Assembly: GCF_003201655.1 (NCBI RefSeq)
Contig: NZ_QJJU01000008.1
Span: 1 to 64,000, forward strand
DNA: 64,000 nucleotides
DNA from: Mycolicibacterium moriokaense
GTDB lineage: Bacteria; Actinomycetota; Actinomycetes; Mycobacteriales; Mycobacteriaceae
Direction: 5' to 3'
Made by a program: the position numbers and the translations under genes. Below are positions 26,091-33,541 of this stretch, piece after piece (within the stretch, counting starts at the first letter, position 1; the number at the start of each line of letters is the position of its first letter). Below the pieces are notes generated by a model. That model was not told where the DNA came from. It ran no database searches and saw only the letters and a list, made by a program, of their open reading frames with translations.

Positions 26091-26600
26091 GTGGGTGACA
26101 CCGAGCATCCTGACGCCCAGAAGAATTGGGACACGAACCGCGACGAGACGGAAGCGCAACGGCTGGACCGGAATTGGTCGAGCCTGCTCCAGGAGTTGCG
26201 GGTTGCGCAAACCGGCGTCCAATTGCTCACCGGATTCCTTCTGATCCTGCCGTTTCAACAGCGGTTTACCCAGCTCGACGCCACAATGCGCGCGGTTTAT
26301 CTGATCACGGTCGGGTGCTCGATCGGCGCGACGGTGTTGCTGGTCGCACCGGTCAGCATGCATCGACTGCTGTTTCGCAGGCACCGCCTGAAGACCCTGG
26401 TGGCCGCCTCCCACAACTATGCGATCGCCGGAACACTGCTACTTGGCACCGCGCTCGCCGGCGTCGCCATCCTCATCTTCGACACGGTCATCGGCAGGAC
26501 CGGCGCGTGGATCGCCGGCGGTTGCACTCTGGTCGCATTGACCGCGTTCTGGTACGCGACGCCTCTGCTCGGACGCAGCGACAAAAACAACGTCTACTAG
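26091..26600 (+). CDS. DUF6328-like membrane protein
   Basis: 169 residues from a GTG. Soluble N-terminus rich in D/E/R with WSSLLQELRVAQTGVQLLTG (~29-48), then four membrane helices at about 45-58, 66-88, 108-130 and 136-156. This layout matches small actinobacterial DUF6328 proteins of unknown function. Confidence 0.78.
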   Translation: MGDTEHPDAQKNWDTNRDETEAQRLDRNWSSLLQELRVAQTGVQLLTGFLLILPFQQRFTQLDATMRAVYLITVGCSIGATVLLVAPVSMHRLLFRRHRLKTLVAASHNYAIAGTLLLGTALAGVAILIFDTVIGRTGAWIAGGCTLVALTAFWYATPLLGRSDKNNVY

Positions 26601-26636
26601 GGTTTGCGCCCCGCTGGCCCGGGGAACACAGGGCGC

Positions 26637-27392
26637 ATGTTGATCCGACGAATCGCGCGTCCGATGTTGTCGGCGGCTTTCATCAGCCGCGGCATCGATG
26701 CTCTGCGCAGCCCCAAACCCGCCGCCGACGCGGCCCGCCCCACGCTCGAGGGTCTAAGCAAGCTACCGGACCCCGTCGGCACGAACGTTCCGTCCAATGC
26801 CGAGACCGTCGCCCGCGTCAACGCCGCGGTGCAGATCGGTGGCGGCGTGCTTCTCGCCACCGGCAAGCTGCCGCGCCTGGCGTCTGCAGCACTAGCACTC
26901 ACCGTGGTGCCGGGAAGTCTTGGCGGACATACATTCTGGAGCGAATCCGATCCGCAGCGCAAAGCCGACGAACGGCGCGCGTTCCTGACCGACGTCAGCC
27001 TGCTCGGCGGGCTCATCATCGCCGCCGTCGACACCGAAGGCAAACCTTCACTCGGCTGGCGTGGCCGTCGCGCCGCCCACAAGGTGTCCGAGGCCGTCAG
27101 CGCCGCAATGCCTACCGGTGCGGCCAGCGGTGGTGCGCTCGCCGACAGCGCGCTCGCCGAAAAGGTCGGACACGGACTGCAGGTCGGCGCCGAGCGTGGC
27201 CGAGAACTGGCCCACGTTGCGCGCGAACTCGGCGCAGAGCTGGCAGAAGTGGCGCTCGAGCGCGGTTCGGAGTGGGCCGACGTGGCACGTGAACGCGCCC
27301 CCGAGGTGGCGGAGGCCGCCCGCGAACGTGCCGGCGAGTTCGCCGACACCGCCCTCACCCAGGTCAAGGAGCATCGCAACCGCTGGCGCTGA
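26637..27392 (+). CDS. DoxX-like membrane protein with charged repeat tail
   Basis: 251 residues from ATG 26637 (an earlier in-frame start at 26604 adds 11 residues). The DoxX-like part (RPMLSAAFISRGIDALRSP; QIGGGVLLATGKLPRLASAA; FLTDVSLLGGLIIAAVD) spans ~1-135. The tail (~165-250) is a run of 11-residue-like repeats such as ELGAELAEVALERGSEWADV and ARERAPEVAEAARERAGEFA, probably a long amphipathic helix. Function unknown. Confidence 0.82.
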   Translation: MLIRRIARPMLSAAFISRGIDALRSPKPAADAARPTLEGLSKLPDPVGTNVPSNAETVARVNAAVQIGGGVLLATGKLPRLASAALALTVVPGSLGGHTFWSESDPQRKADERRAFLTDVSLLGGLIIAAVDTEGKPSLGWRGRRAAHKVSEAVSAAMPTGAASGGALADSALAEKVGHGLQVGAERGRELAHVARELGAELAEVALERGSEWADVARERAPEVAEAARERAGEFADTALTQVKEHRNRWR

Positions 27393-27490
27393 CTCCGCGG
27401 CTGCGAATCACGTTGAGCGCCAACCGGTTGGTTGGGATCGGCGCGCGTCAAACCGCTTGCAGCTGTTCACGTGAGCGGTACATTTGCCGC

Positions 27491-27985
27491 ATGACAAGCG
27501 GTGACTATCAACCACAACCCGGACCGTACGGCGAACCCGGCGGATATCAGCCACCATCGGGTGGTCAAGAACCAGGTGGGCTAGGCCTGCGATTCGCCGC
27601 CCGGCTGATCGACGGCATCATCGTCAACGTCGTCGCCTTCGGGATCGCGCTCGCGATCGGATCGCTGACGAACTACTGGGTGACCGGCCTGTTCTCCGGC
27701 CTTCTGACGTTCCTCTACTTCCTGCTCTTCGAGAGCACCCAGGGGTGGACGCCGGGCAAGAAGCTGTTGGGCCTGAGCGTGCATGGGCCTGCTGGGGCGC
27801 CAAAGCCCGATGTTCAGCAGGCGGCAATCCGCAATGTGTGGACGCTGCTCAACATCATCCCGTTCATTGGTGGCCTGCTGACCCTCGTCGCCGTGATCGT
27901 CATCGCGGTGACGATCAACAGCAGCCCGACCAAGCAGGGCAAACACGACGAGCTCGCCGGCGGCACCCAGGTGGTCAAGGGCTAG
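27491..27985 (+). CDS. RDD-family membrane protein
   Basis: 164 residues. The N-terminus is Pro/Gly/Gln/Tyr-rich and disordered, then LRFAARLIDGIIVNVVAFGI gives the R..D..D-like first helix of RDD proteins. GWTPGKKLLGLSVHG (~95) is the typical middle segment, and RNVWTLLNIIPFIGG with a third helix follows. Unknown role, often suggested to be transport or stress related. Confidence 0.85.
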   Translation: MTSGDYQPQPGPYGEPGGYQPPSGGQEPGGLGLRFAARLIDGIIVNVVAFGIALAIGSLTNYWVTGLFSGLLTFLYFLLFESTQGWTPGKKLLGLSVHGPAGAPKPDVQQAAIRNVWTLLNIIPFIGGLLTLVAVIVIAVTINSSPTKQGKHDELAGGTQVVKG

Positions 27986-27989
27986 ATCG

Positions 27990-29465
27990 TCAGATCACGA
28001 TCCCGAGCAGCAGCACAAGCACCAGCCCGGTGACCGACAGCACGGTCTCCATGATCGACCAGGACTTGATGGTCTGACCCACGGTCATCCCGAAGTACTC
28101 CTTGACGAGCCAGAATCCGGCATCGTTGACGTGGGAGAAGAACAGCGAGCCTGCGCCGACCGCCAGGACGACCAACGAAACCTCGCCGGTGCTCATGCCT
28201 TCCACCAGACCCAGCATCAACGACGACGCGGTGATGGTGGCCACCGTAGCGGAACCTGTTGCAAGCCTAATCAATACGGCCAGCACCCAAGCCAGCAGGA
28301 TCACCGAGATACCGGTGCCCTTGGCCCAGTCTGCGAGCATGGTGCCGATACCAGTGTCCACCAGGACCTGCTTGAATCCGCCGCCTGCGGCGACGATCAA
28401 GATGATGCCTGCGACCGGCGGCAGCGACGTCTCAAGGCATTTGACGACCTGATCGCGCGTCATCGCCGCGCCGCGGCCCAGGGTGAAGATGCCGACCACA
28501 ACCGCGATCAACAGCGCCACGAGCGGACGGCCAAGAATGTCGAAGGTTTGGCGCAGCGGATGGGCTTTGTCGTCGATGAAGATATCGACCAGCGCCTTGC
28601 CCATCATCAGACCGACGGGCAACAGAACAGAGAACATCGTCATTCCGAAGCTGGGGCGTTGGCGCTCAACGCGCGTCGCGGTTTGGGTCGTCGTACCCTC
28701 GCCGCCCGCCTCGGCGCTCGTCACCGAACCGCCGGCGGTTCCGGCGAAGTCGTCGGCGTCGAACCGGTCCGGCACGTCGAGGACAACCCAACGGCCGGCG
28801 AGCCGCCCGAACAGCGGCCCGGCAACGATCACCGTCGGGATCGCGACGGCCACGCCCAACGCCAGCGTGACACCGAGGTCGGCGTGCAACAGACCGATCG
28901 CGGTCAACGGTCCTGGGTGCGGAGGCACCAGCCCATGCATGGCGGAAAGCCCTGCCAGCGCTGGGATTCCGACGGTGATGAGCGAGAGCTGGGACCGCTT
29001 GGCGACCAGGTAGATGACCGGCATCAATAGCACGAGGCCGATCTCGAAGAACATGGGCAGGCCGATGATGGCGCCTACCAACGCCATTGCCCACGGCGGC
29101 GCCCGCGGCGAAGCGCGTCCGACGATGGTGTCGACGATCTCGTCGGCCCCTCCCGAGTCAGCGAGCAGTTTGGCGAACATCGCACCGAGGGCGATGAGAA
29201 TACCGACGCTCGCCGCCGTGTCGCCGAATCCCTTGCCGAACGAGTCGAGGACGTCCCCGGGGTTCTGCCCCGCAACGACGCCCACGGTGATCGCGCCGAA
29301 AATCAATGCGAGAAAAGGATGCAGCTTGGCGATCGTGATGAGCACGACGATCAGCGCGATGCCCGCCAGCGCGGCCAGGATCAATTGCCAGCCGCCGGCC
29401 ACGGGTTCGACGAGCTTGGGGTCGGCCGCCAGGATGGTTAGTGCCGGCCCGAATTCTGAAGTCAT
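27990..29465 (-). CDS. gntP: Gluconate:H+ symporter, GntP family
   Basis: 491 residues with about 12 membrane helices. Family features include LHPFLALIFGAITVGVVAGQ (~47), GFGDTAASVGILIALGAMFA (~78) and GLVPPHPGPLTAIGLLHADL (~172), the conserved PPHPGP loop of GntP permeases. A long charged cytoplasmic loop sits at ~232-268. It starts inside the gntK stop (ATGA), so uptake and phosphorylation are coupled. The stop faces the RDD gene stop, 4 bases apart. Confidence 0.93.
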   Translation of the reverse strand: MTSEFGPALTILAADPKLVEPVAGGWQLILAALAGIALIVVLITIAKLHPFLALIFGAITVGVVAGQNPGDVLDSFGKGFGDTAASVGILIALGAMFAKLLADSGGADEIVDTIVGRASPRAPPWAMALVGAIIGLPMFFEIGLVLLMPVIYLVAKRSQLSLITVGIPALAGLSAMHGLVPPHPGPLTAIGLLHADLGVTLALGVAVAIPTVIVAGPLFGRLAGRWVVLDVPDRFDADDFAGTAGGSVTSAEAGGEGTTTQTATRVERQRPSFGMTMFSVLLPVGLMMGKALVDIFIDDKAHPLRQTFDILGRPLVALLIAVVVGIFTLGRGAAMTRDQVVKCLETSLPPVAGIILIVAAGGGFKQVLVDTGIGTMLADWAKGTGISVILLAWVLAVLIRLATGSATVATITASSLMLGLVEGMSTGEVSLVVLAVGAGSLFFSHVNDAGFWLVKEYFGMTVGQTIKSWSIMETVLSVTGLVLVLLLGIVI

Positions 29466-29980
29466 CGGTTCTCCTGTTGGGTTGTGCGCGTCGCGGATAA
29501 CGCGACGTAGTTGTCGATGATGGAATCGATGTTCTGATCGACATCGATGACGATGCCGCCTTCATCGGGCTCGAGCGGCTCGAGCGTTGCGAACTGAGAT
29601 GCCAGAAGCGACGCAGGCATGAAGTGTCCTGGCCTGCTGGCCTGCCGCTTGCCGATGACGTCGGGTGTGCCGGACAGATGCATGAATTCGACGCCCGGGC
29701 AATGGCGGCGCAACTGGTCGCGGTATTTGCGCCGCAGTGCCGAGCAGCTCATCACCCCACCGTCGCCGCAATGCTGGGCAAGCCACTCCCCGATCGCTTC
29801 GAGCCATGGATGGCGGTCGTCGTCGTTCAGTGGTTCACCGGCCGTCATCTTGGCGATGTTGGCCTGGGAATGAAAGTCATCGGCGTCGGCGAACGGCACC
29901 CTCAGACGCTGCGCCAACGCCGCGCCGACGGTCGACTTGCCGGAGCCTGAGACCCCCATGACGACGATTGGTGACGCCAT
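29462..29980 (-). CDS. gntK: Gluconokinase
   Basis: 172 residues. Walker A GVSGSGKSTVG (~8), the DADDFHS segment (~34), NDDDRHPWLEAI (~54) and SCSALRRKYRDQLR (~83) followed by FMHLSG and RPGHFMPASLLASQFATLEP. All are typical of GntK/IdnK. It converts D-gluconate plus ATP to 6-phosphogluconate. The start MASPIVVMG at 29980 is preferred over one three codons upstream. Divergent from the gntR-like gene. Confidence 0.93.
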   Translation of the reverse strand: MASPIVVMGVSGSGKSTVGAALAQRLRVPFADADDFHSQANIAKMTAGEPLNDDDRHPWLEAIGEWLAQHCGDGGVMSCSALRRKYRDQLRRHCPGVEFMHLSGTPDVIGKRQASRPGHFMPASLLASQFATLEPLEPDEGGIVIDVDQNIDSIIDNYVALSATRTTQQENR

Positions 29981-30028
29981 AACCTCCACCTACCCGGTTG
30001 TGCTTGACGTCACACAGCCTGCCTCAAT

Positions 30029-30067
30029 AATCATACGATTGCAATACTGCAGCGAAATCATATGGTT
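30029..30067. promoter_or_regulatory. Pair of operator-like palindromes between gntK and gntR
   Basis: AATCATACGATT (30029-30040) and AATCATATGGTT (30056-30067) are two imperfect palindromes of the same form, 27 bases apart. They lie in the 123-bp gap between the divergent gluconate genes and the FCD-type regulator, as expected for its operators. Confidence 0.55.
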
Positions 30068-30103
30068 TTAATAACGTCAGCAAAGCTATGACAAGATGTA
30101 TAG

Positions 30104-30820
30104 GTGACCTCCGAGGCAAACGTCGGCGCTCTGCACGACAACTTGCTCACCGCGCTCGGCACCGCGATCGTGTCCGGGGAGTACCCGGCAGGAGAGGTGC
30201 TGACGCTCGACGGGGTCAGCGCGCAGCACGGCATCTCGCGCAGCGTGGCCAGGGAAGTCATCCGCGTGCTGGAGTCGATGGGCTTGGTCGCATCGCGCCG
30301 ACGGGTGGGCATCACGATTCAGCCGGCCCACAAGTGGAACGTCTTCGATCCTCAGCTGATCCGGTGGCGACTCGAGTCCGGCGACCGGGCCGCCCAACTG
30401 GTTTCGTTTTCGGAGCTTCGGCGCGGATTCGAACCCGCCGCTGCGGCTCTTGCCGCGCGGCGCGCAGACCCCCATCAGTGCCGGATCCTGGCCGCCGCGG
30501 TGTCGGACATGGTGGTGCACGGTCGCTCTGGAGATCTCGACGCATATCTGTTGGCAGACAAGATCTTTCACCAGACGCTCCTCGAAGCCAGCGGCAACGA
30601 GATGTTCCGGGCGCTGAACGGCGTCGTCGCCGAAGTCCTGACCGGCCGCACCCACCACGGCATGATGCCCGCGGTGCCCAACCCTGCGGCCATCGAGCTG
30701 CACGACCAGGTTGCGCGCGCGATCCGGCTGCGCGACGAGGAGGCCGCCGAACGCGCTATGCGCGCGATCATCGATGAGGCGGCATCGGCTGTGGCCGAAG
30801 AGTTTTCGGAACCTACCTAG
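30104..30820 (+). CDS. GntR-family (FadR/FCD type) regulator of gluconate genes
   Basis: 238 residues. N-terminal winged helix (ALGTAIVSGEYPAGEVLTLD, AQHGISRSVAREVIRVLESM, residues ~12-55), then an FCD effector domain with FEPAAAALAARRADP (~110) and the metal/ligand His residues in DKIFHQTLLEASGNEM (~150) and IELHDQVARAI (~202). Divergent from gntK-gntP; probably a repressor relieved by gluconate or 6-phosphogluconate. The GTG start has no ribosome site, so a leaderless mRNA is likely. Confidence 0.9.
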   Translation: MTSEANVGALHDNLLTALGTAIVSGEYPAGEVLTLDGVSAQHGISRSVAREVIRVLESMGLVASRRRVGITIQPAHKWNVFDPQLIRWRLESGDRAAQLVSFSELRRGFEPAAAALAARRADPHQCRILAAAVSDMVVHGRSGDLDAYLLADKIFHQTLLEASGNEMFRALNGVVAEVLTGRTHHGMMPAVPNPAAIELHDQVARAIRLRDEEAAERAMRAIIDEAASAVAEEFSEPT

Positions 30821-31557
30821 GGGCGAGCCGCGTAGCTGTAGTTGATGCTGCCGTCGCTGACCGTGGTGACCGTCAGCGTGAAGGACCTGGAGTCCTCACC
30901 GGAGACCACGGCGCAGTCAACAGTGTTTCCCGGCTTGCCCTCTAGATTCCCGGTGCATTGCGCTGAGTCAGGCCGTCGCCCCAGCTGCTTCTCGAACTCG
31001 TCGAGCAGCGAACTCGCGACTTCCTCCTTGGTCAACACCGGCACCACGTCGAAGTTCATCATCAGACCCTCGACGCTGTTCACCTCGACTGTCCGCCGCA
31101 GCTTGACTCCGCCTGCGTCGACGTTGCAGTGCGCGGTCGCGCCGACCCTGCCTTCCAGGCCCGATTCGCACGACACCGAAGCGACCCGCGCCTGTGTCGC
31201 GTCGACCACAAGCCTCGAGACCGCCTTCTCGAGTTGCTCTTTGGATACCGCAGGGCTCATCTCATAGTTGATGGCGCTGCCGTCGACACCGGTGACGGTG
31301 ATGACCGGCTCGAAGTTGTTGGTCGCGGTCATCACCACCTCACAGCGCGTCGTCTTGCCGACCTCCCCGACCAGATCCTCGTTACACGTCACCGATTGCG
31401 GTTGTTGGCCGGCCTTGGCGAGCCGGGCGGCGATGTCAGTTTGCAGGGCATCCCTACCGACGGTCCCCGTGCCACCGTTTCCGCCCTTCGCAAAACAGCC
31501 TGAGAGCAGTGCCCCCACCGCCGCAAGGGCGCCCACGGCTGCAATCAACGCATGCAA
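30817..31557 (-). CDS. Lipoprotein with three DUF4333 repeats
   Basis: 246 residues from a TTG with AGGAGG six bases upstream, the best ribosome site here; further upstream starts (31614, 31716) lack one. The first 22 residues are a lipoprotein signal ending LLSGC. Three DUF4333 domains follow, each with two Cys: VTCNEDLVGEVGKTTRCEV, VSCESGLEGRVGATAHCNV and AQCTGNLEGKPGNTVDCAV. Such domains are usually single or double in mycobacterial proteins. Surface role unknown. Convergent with gntR, four-base overlap. Confidence 0.85.
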   Translation of the reverse strand: MHALIAAVGALAAVGALLSGCFAKGGNGGTGTVGRDALQTDIAARLAKAGQQPQSVTCNEDLVGEVGKTTRCEVVMTATNNFEPVITVTGVDGSAINYEMSPAVSKEQLEKAVSRLVVDATQARVASVSCESGLEGRVGATAHCNVDAGGVKLRRTVEVNSVEGLMMNFDVVPVLTKEEVASSLLDEFEKQLGRRPDSAQCTGNLEGKPGNTVDCAVVSGEDSRSFTLTVTTVSDGSINYSYAARP

Positions 31558-31651
31558 GGGCCACCTCCTGGACCGTTGCTGGCTTGACGCCACCTGGGCG
31601 TTTGCTCGGACCATAGCAAGTTGACTGAGGCGGTAATGGTTAACTGACAAA

Positions 31652-32536
31652 GTGGGCAGACATCCTTCGCTTGCGCGCCGATTCTTTGATCGCTTCGAAC
31701 CGGTGCACGCCGTCACCTACTTCGCTCCTGAGGCCCGAACTGCCCTCGACGGGCTGGGATTTCGCGGATTCTGGATGGGCTACTTCGCCGCGCGTTCTGC
31801 CCCGTTCGGGGTAGTGCCTACGGACGTCGTCACCGCCGCGTTCTACAACTTCGCCCCCGAACGCGTCGCGAAGGCGCTACCCGCGGCATGGGACATCGCC
31901 TCGCCGACGGACGCGTTGCTCGTCCGCCAGGATTCGGCGGTGGCGGCGCTGCGCCGCTACGGCGTGACCGATGACGATGCAAGCGCGGCGGCCGAATTGG
32001 CCGAGAAGGCCACGCGCAGTGCGCCACTGGACGGTCGTCCGTTGTACGCCGCGAACGCGGGGCTCGACTGGCCGGACGAACCGGTGGCCAGGCTGTGGCA
32101 TGCCGTCACCCTGCTTCGCGAGCAGCGCGGCGACGGGCATATTGCAGTGTTGGTCACGAACGGCGTATCGGGGCGCGAGAGCAACGTGCTGCACGCCGCC
32201 GCGGGCCGGGTACCGCAAGAGATGATCATGCGTGCCCGCGACTACGACGAGGCGCAGTGGGACCACTACCGACAGCAGCTGGCCAGTCGCGGGCTAATCG
32301 GCGGCGACGGCGCAATCACCGACGCCGGTCGAGACCTCAAGCAGCGCATCGAGGAGGCCACCGACCGGCTGGCGCTGTCGGCGCTCGACGCGCTGAACGA
32401 CGACGAAGTCGAGAGGCTGTTCCGTGCGCTCACGCCGATCACCCGCAAGGTAGTGGCTGCCGGTGATCTCCCCACCGCGACTCCGATGGGCCTCCTCCGC
32501 GACGACCTGCACGACGACAGCGCCCACCTCTCTTAA
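31652..32536 (+). CDS. SCO6745-like family protein
   Basis: 294 residues. ARRFFDRFEPVHAVTYFAPE and FRGFWMGYFAARSAPFGVVP at the N-terminus, FYNFAPERVAKALPAAWDIA at ~65, and a C-terminal winged-helix-like part (YRQQLASRGLIGGDGAITDA) fit this actinobacterial family. It has no assigned biochemical function; the tail resembles a degenerate MarR-type domain. The GTG start is probable. Confidence 0.82.
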   Translation: MGRHPSLARRFFDRFEPVHAVTYFAPEARTALDGLGFRGFWMGYFAARSAPFGVVPTDVVTAAFYNFAPERVAKALPAAWDIASPTDALLVRQDSAVAALRRYGVTDDDASAAAELAEKATRSAPLDGRPLYAANAGLDWPDEPVARLWHAVTLLREQRGDGHIAVLVTNGVSGRESNVLHAAAGRVPQEMIMRARDYDEAQWDHYRQQLASRGLIGGDGAITDAGRDLKQRIEEATDRLALSALDALNDDEVERLFRALTPITRKVVAAGDLPTATPMGLLRDDLHDDSAHLS

Positions 32537-32537
32537 C

Positions 32538-32600
32538 CGCGACTGTGCGTGTCTGCACACCGACACGCCGTGTTTCGCGGACATTTTGCGCACGCTCACG
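32538..32600. repeat. Dispersed palindromic repeat, left copy
   Basis: This ~60-bp segment (GTGCGTGTCTGCAC..CGACACGCCG..ATTTTGCGCACGCTC) is an inverted copy of 33470-33528 with ~80% identity by eye. The two flank the SDR gene. Confidence 0.75.
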
Positions 32601-32637
32601 GCACGCTGATGGACGTGAGCGGGTACGGTCCACGTTG

Positions 32638-33444
32638 ATGCGCATCATCGTCACCGGCGGCAACAGCGGAGTCGGAAAGGCGACCGCTGCCGGCGCAGCC
32701 GCGGCCGGCCACAGCGTGATGATCGCCAGCCGCAACATTGAGAAGGCCGAGCGGGCGGCCGCCGATATGGCGGGCGACGTCGAGGTCGCTCAACTCGATC
32801 TGACGGATCTCGCCAGTGTGCGCGCGTTCGCGGAGTCCGTGAAATCCGTTGATGTGCTTGTGAACAACGCCGGCGTGATGGACCTGCCGTTGACCCGTAC
32901 CGCCGACGGGTTTGAGGCGCATATGGGCACCAATCACCTCGGCCACTTCGCGTTGACGTGTCTGCTCGGCGACAAGATCAAAGACCGCGTGATCTCAGTG
33001 GCAAGCGCGATGTATCACGTCGCGCGCATCCATTTCGACGATCTCAATTGGCACACGCGCAGGTATTCGAAGACGGCGGCCTACGCCGAATCCAAGCTGG
33101 CCAACCTGCTGTTCGTTTGCGAGCTCGCCAGCCGTGGCATCCGTGCGTATGCGTCGGATCCGGGCATGACGGACACCGGCATCACGAGAGGCATCGCCGC
33201 CGGTATACCGATGGCCGAGCGCAGTCCTGTGTGGCACTTCTTGCACACCCCTACCCAGGGTGCGCGAGCGACCCTTCAGGCGTTGACGACCGACCTGCCC
33301 AGCGGAACGTATATCGCGCCGCGATTCAACCAGTGGGGCAAGCCGCGAGTGACGCGCCTGCGCAAGAAGGCCCGCGATCCGGCAGCGGCCCGTCGGCTCT
33401 GGGAATTGTCCGCCGAGTTGACCGGTTGCGACTGGCCGCGGTAA
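32638..33444 (+). CDS. Short-chain dehydrogenase/reductase
   Basis: 268 residues. Rossmann motif VTGGNSGVGKATAAG (5-19), LVNNAGVMD (~76), active-site region SVASAMYHVARIHF with Tyr and Lys supplied by YAESKLANLLF (~148). The S/Y/K catalytic set is present. It resembles the retinol dehydrogenase-like branch (FALTCLL, GYADSKLAN). The ATG at 32638 was chosen because the upstream extension reads into the dispersed repeat. Substrate unknown. Confidence 0.9.
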   Translation: MRIIVTGGNSGVGKATAAGAAAAGHSVMIASRNIEKAERAAADMAGDVEVAQLDLTDLASVRAFAESVKSVDVLVNNAGVMDLPLTRTADGFEAHMGTNHLGHFALTCLLGDKIKDRVISVASAMYHVARIHFDDLNWHTRRYSKTAAYAESKLANLLFVCELASRGIRAYASDPGMTDTGITRGIAAGIPMAERSPVWHFLHTPTQGARATLQALTTDLPSGTYIAPRFNQWGKPRVTRLRKKARDPAAARRLWELSAELTGCDWPR

Positions 33445-33469
33445 CCGTCAACGCACCCTCGCCGCGCGA

Positions 33470-33528
33470 CGAGCGTGCGCAAAATGCCCGCCGAACGCGG
33501 CGTGTCGCCGTACAGACACGCACGCTCG
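33470..33528. repeat. Dispersed palindromic repeat, right copy
   Basis: Bounded by perfect 10-bp inverted ends (CGAGCGTGCG / CGCACGCTCG), so it can fold as a hairpin of ~59 bases. It is similar, in opposite orientation, to 32538-32600. Confidence 0.8.
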
Positions 33529-33541
33529 CGGGGAGCTGCGA

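Noticed and set aside
26126..27292. 388-codon plus-strand open frame rich in Arg
   Set aside because: Shadow of the DUF6328-like and DoxX-like genes; composition typical of an off-frame in high-GC DNA.
32545..32637. N-terminal extension of the SDR protein
   Set aside because: The extension reads through the dispersed repeat; ATG 32638 begins at the Rossmann strand.
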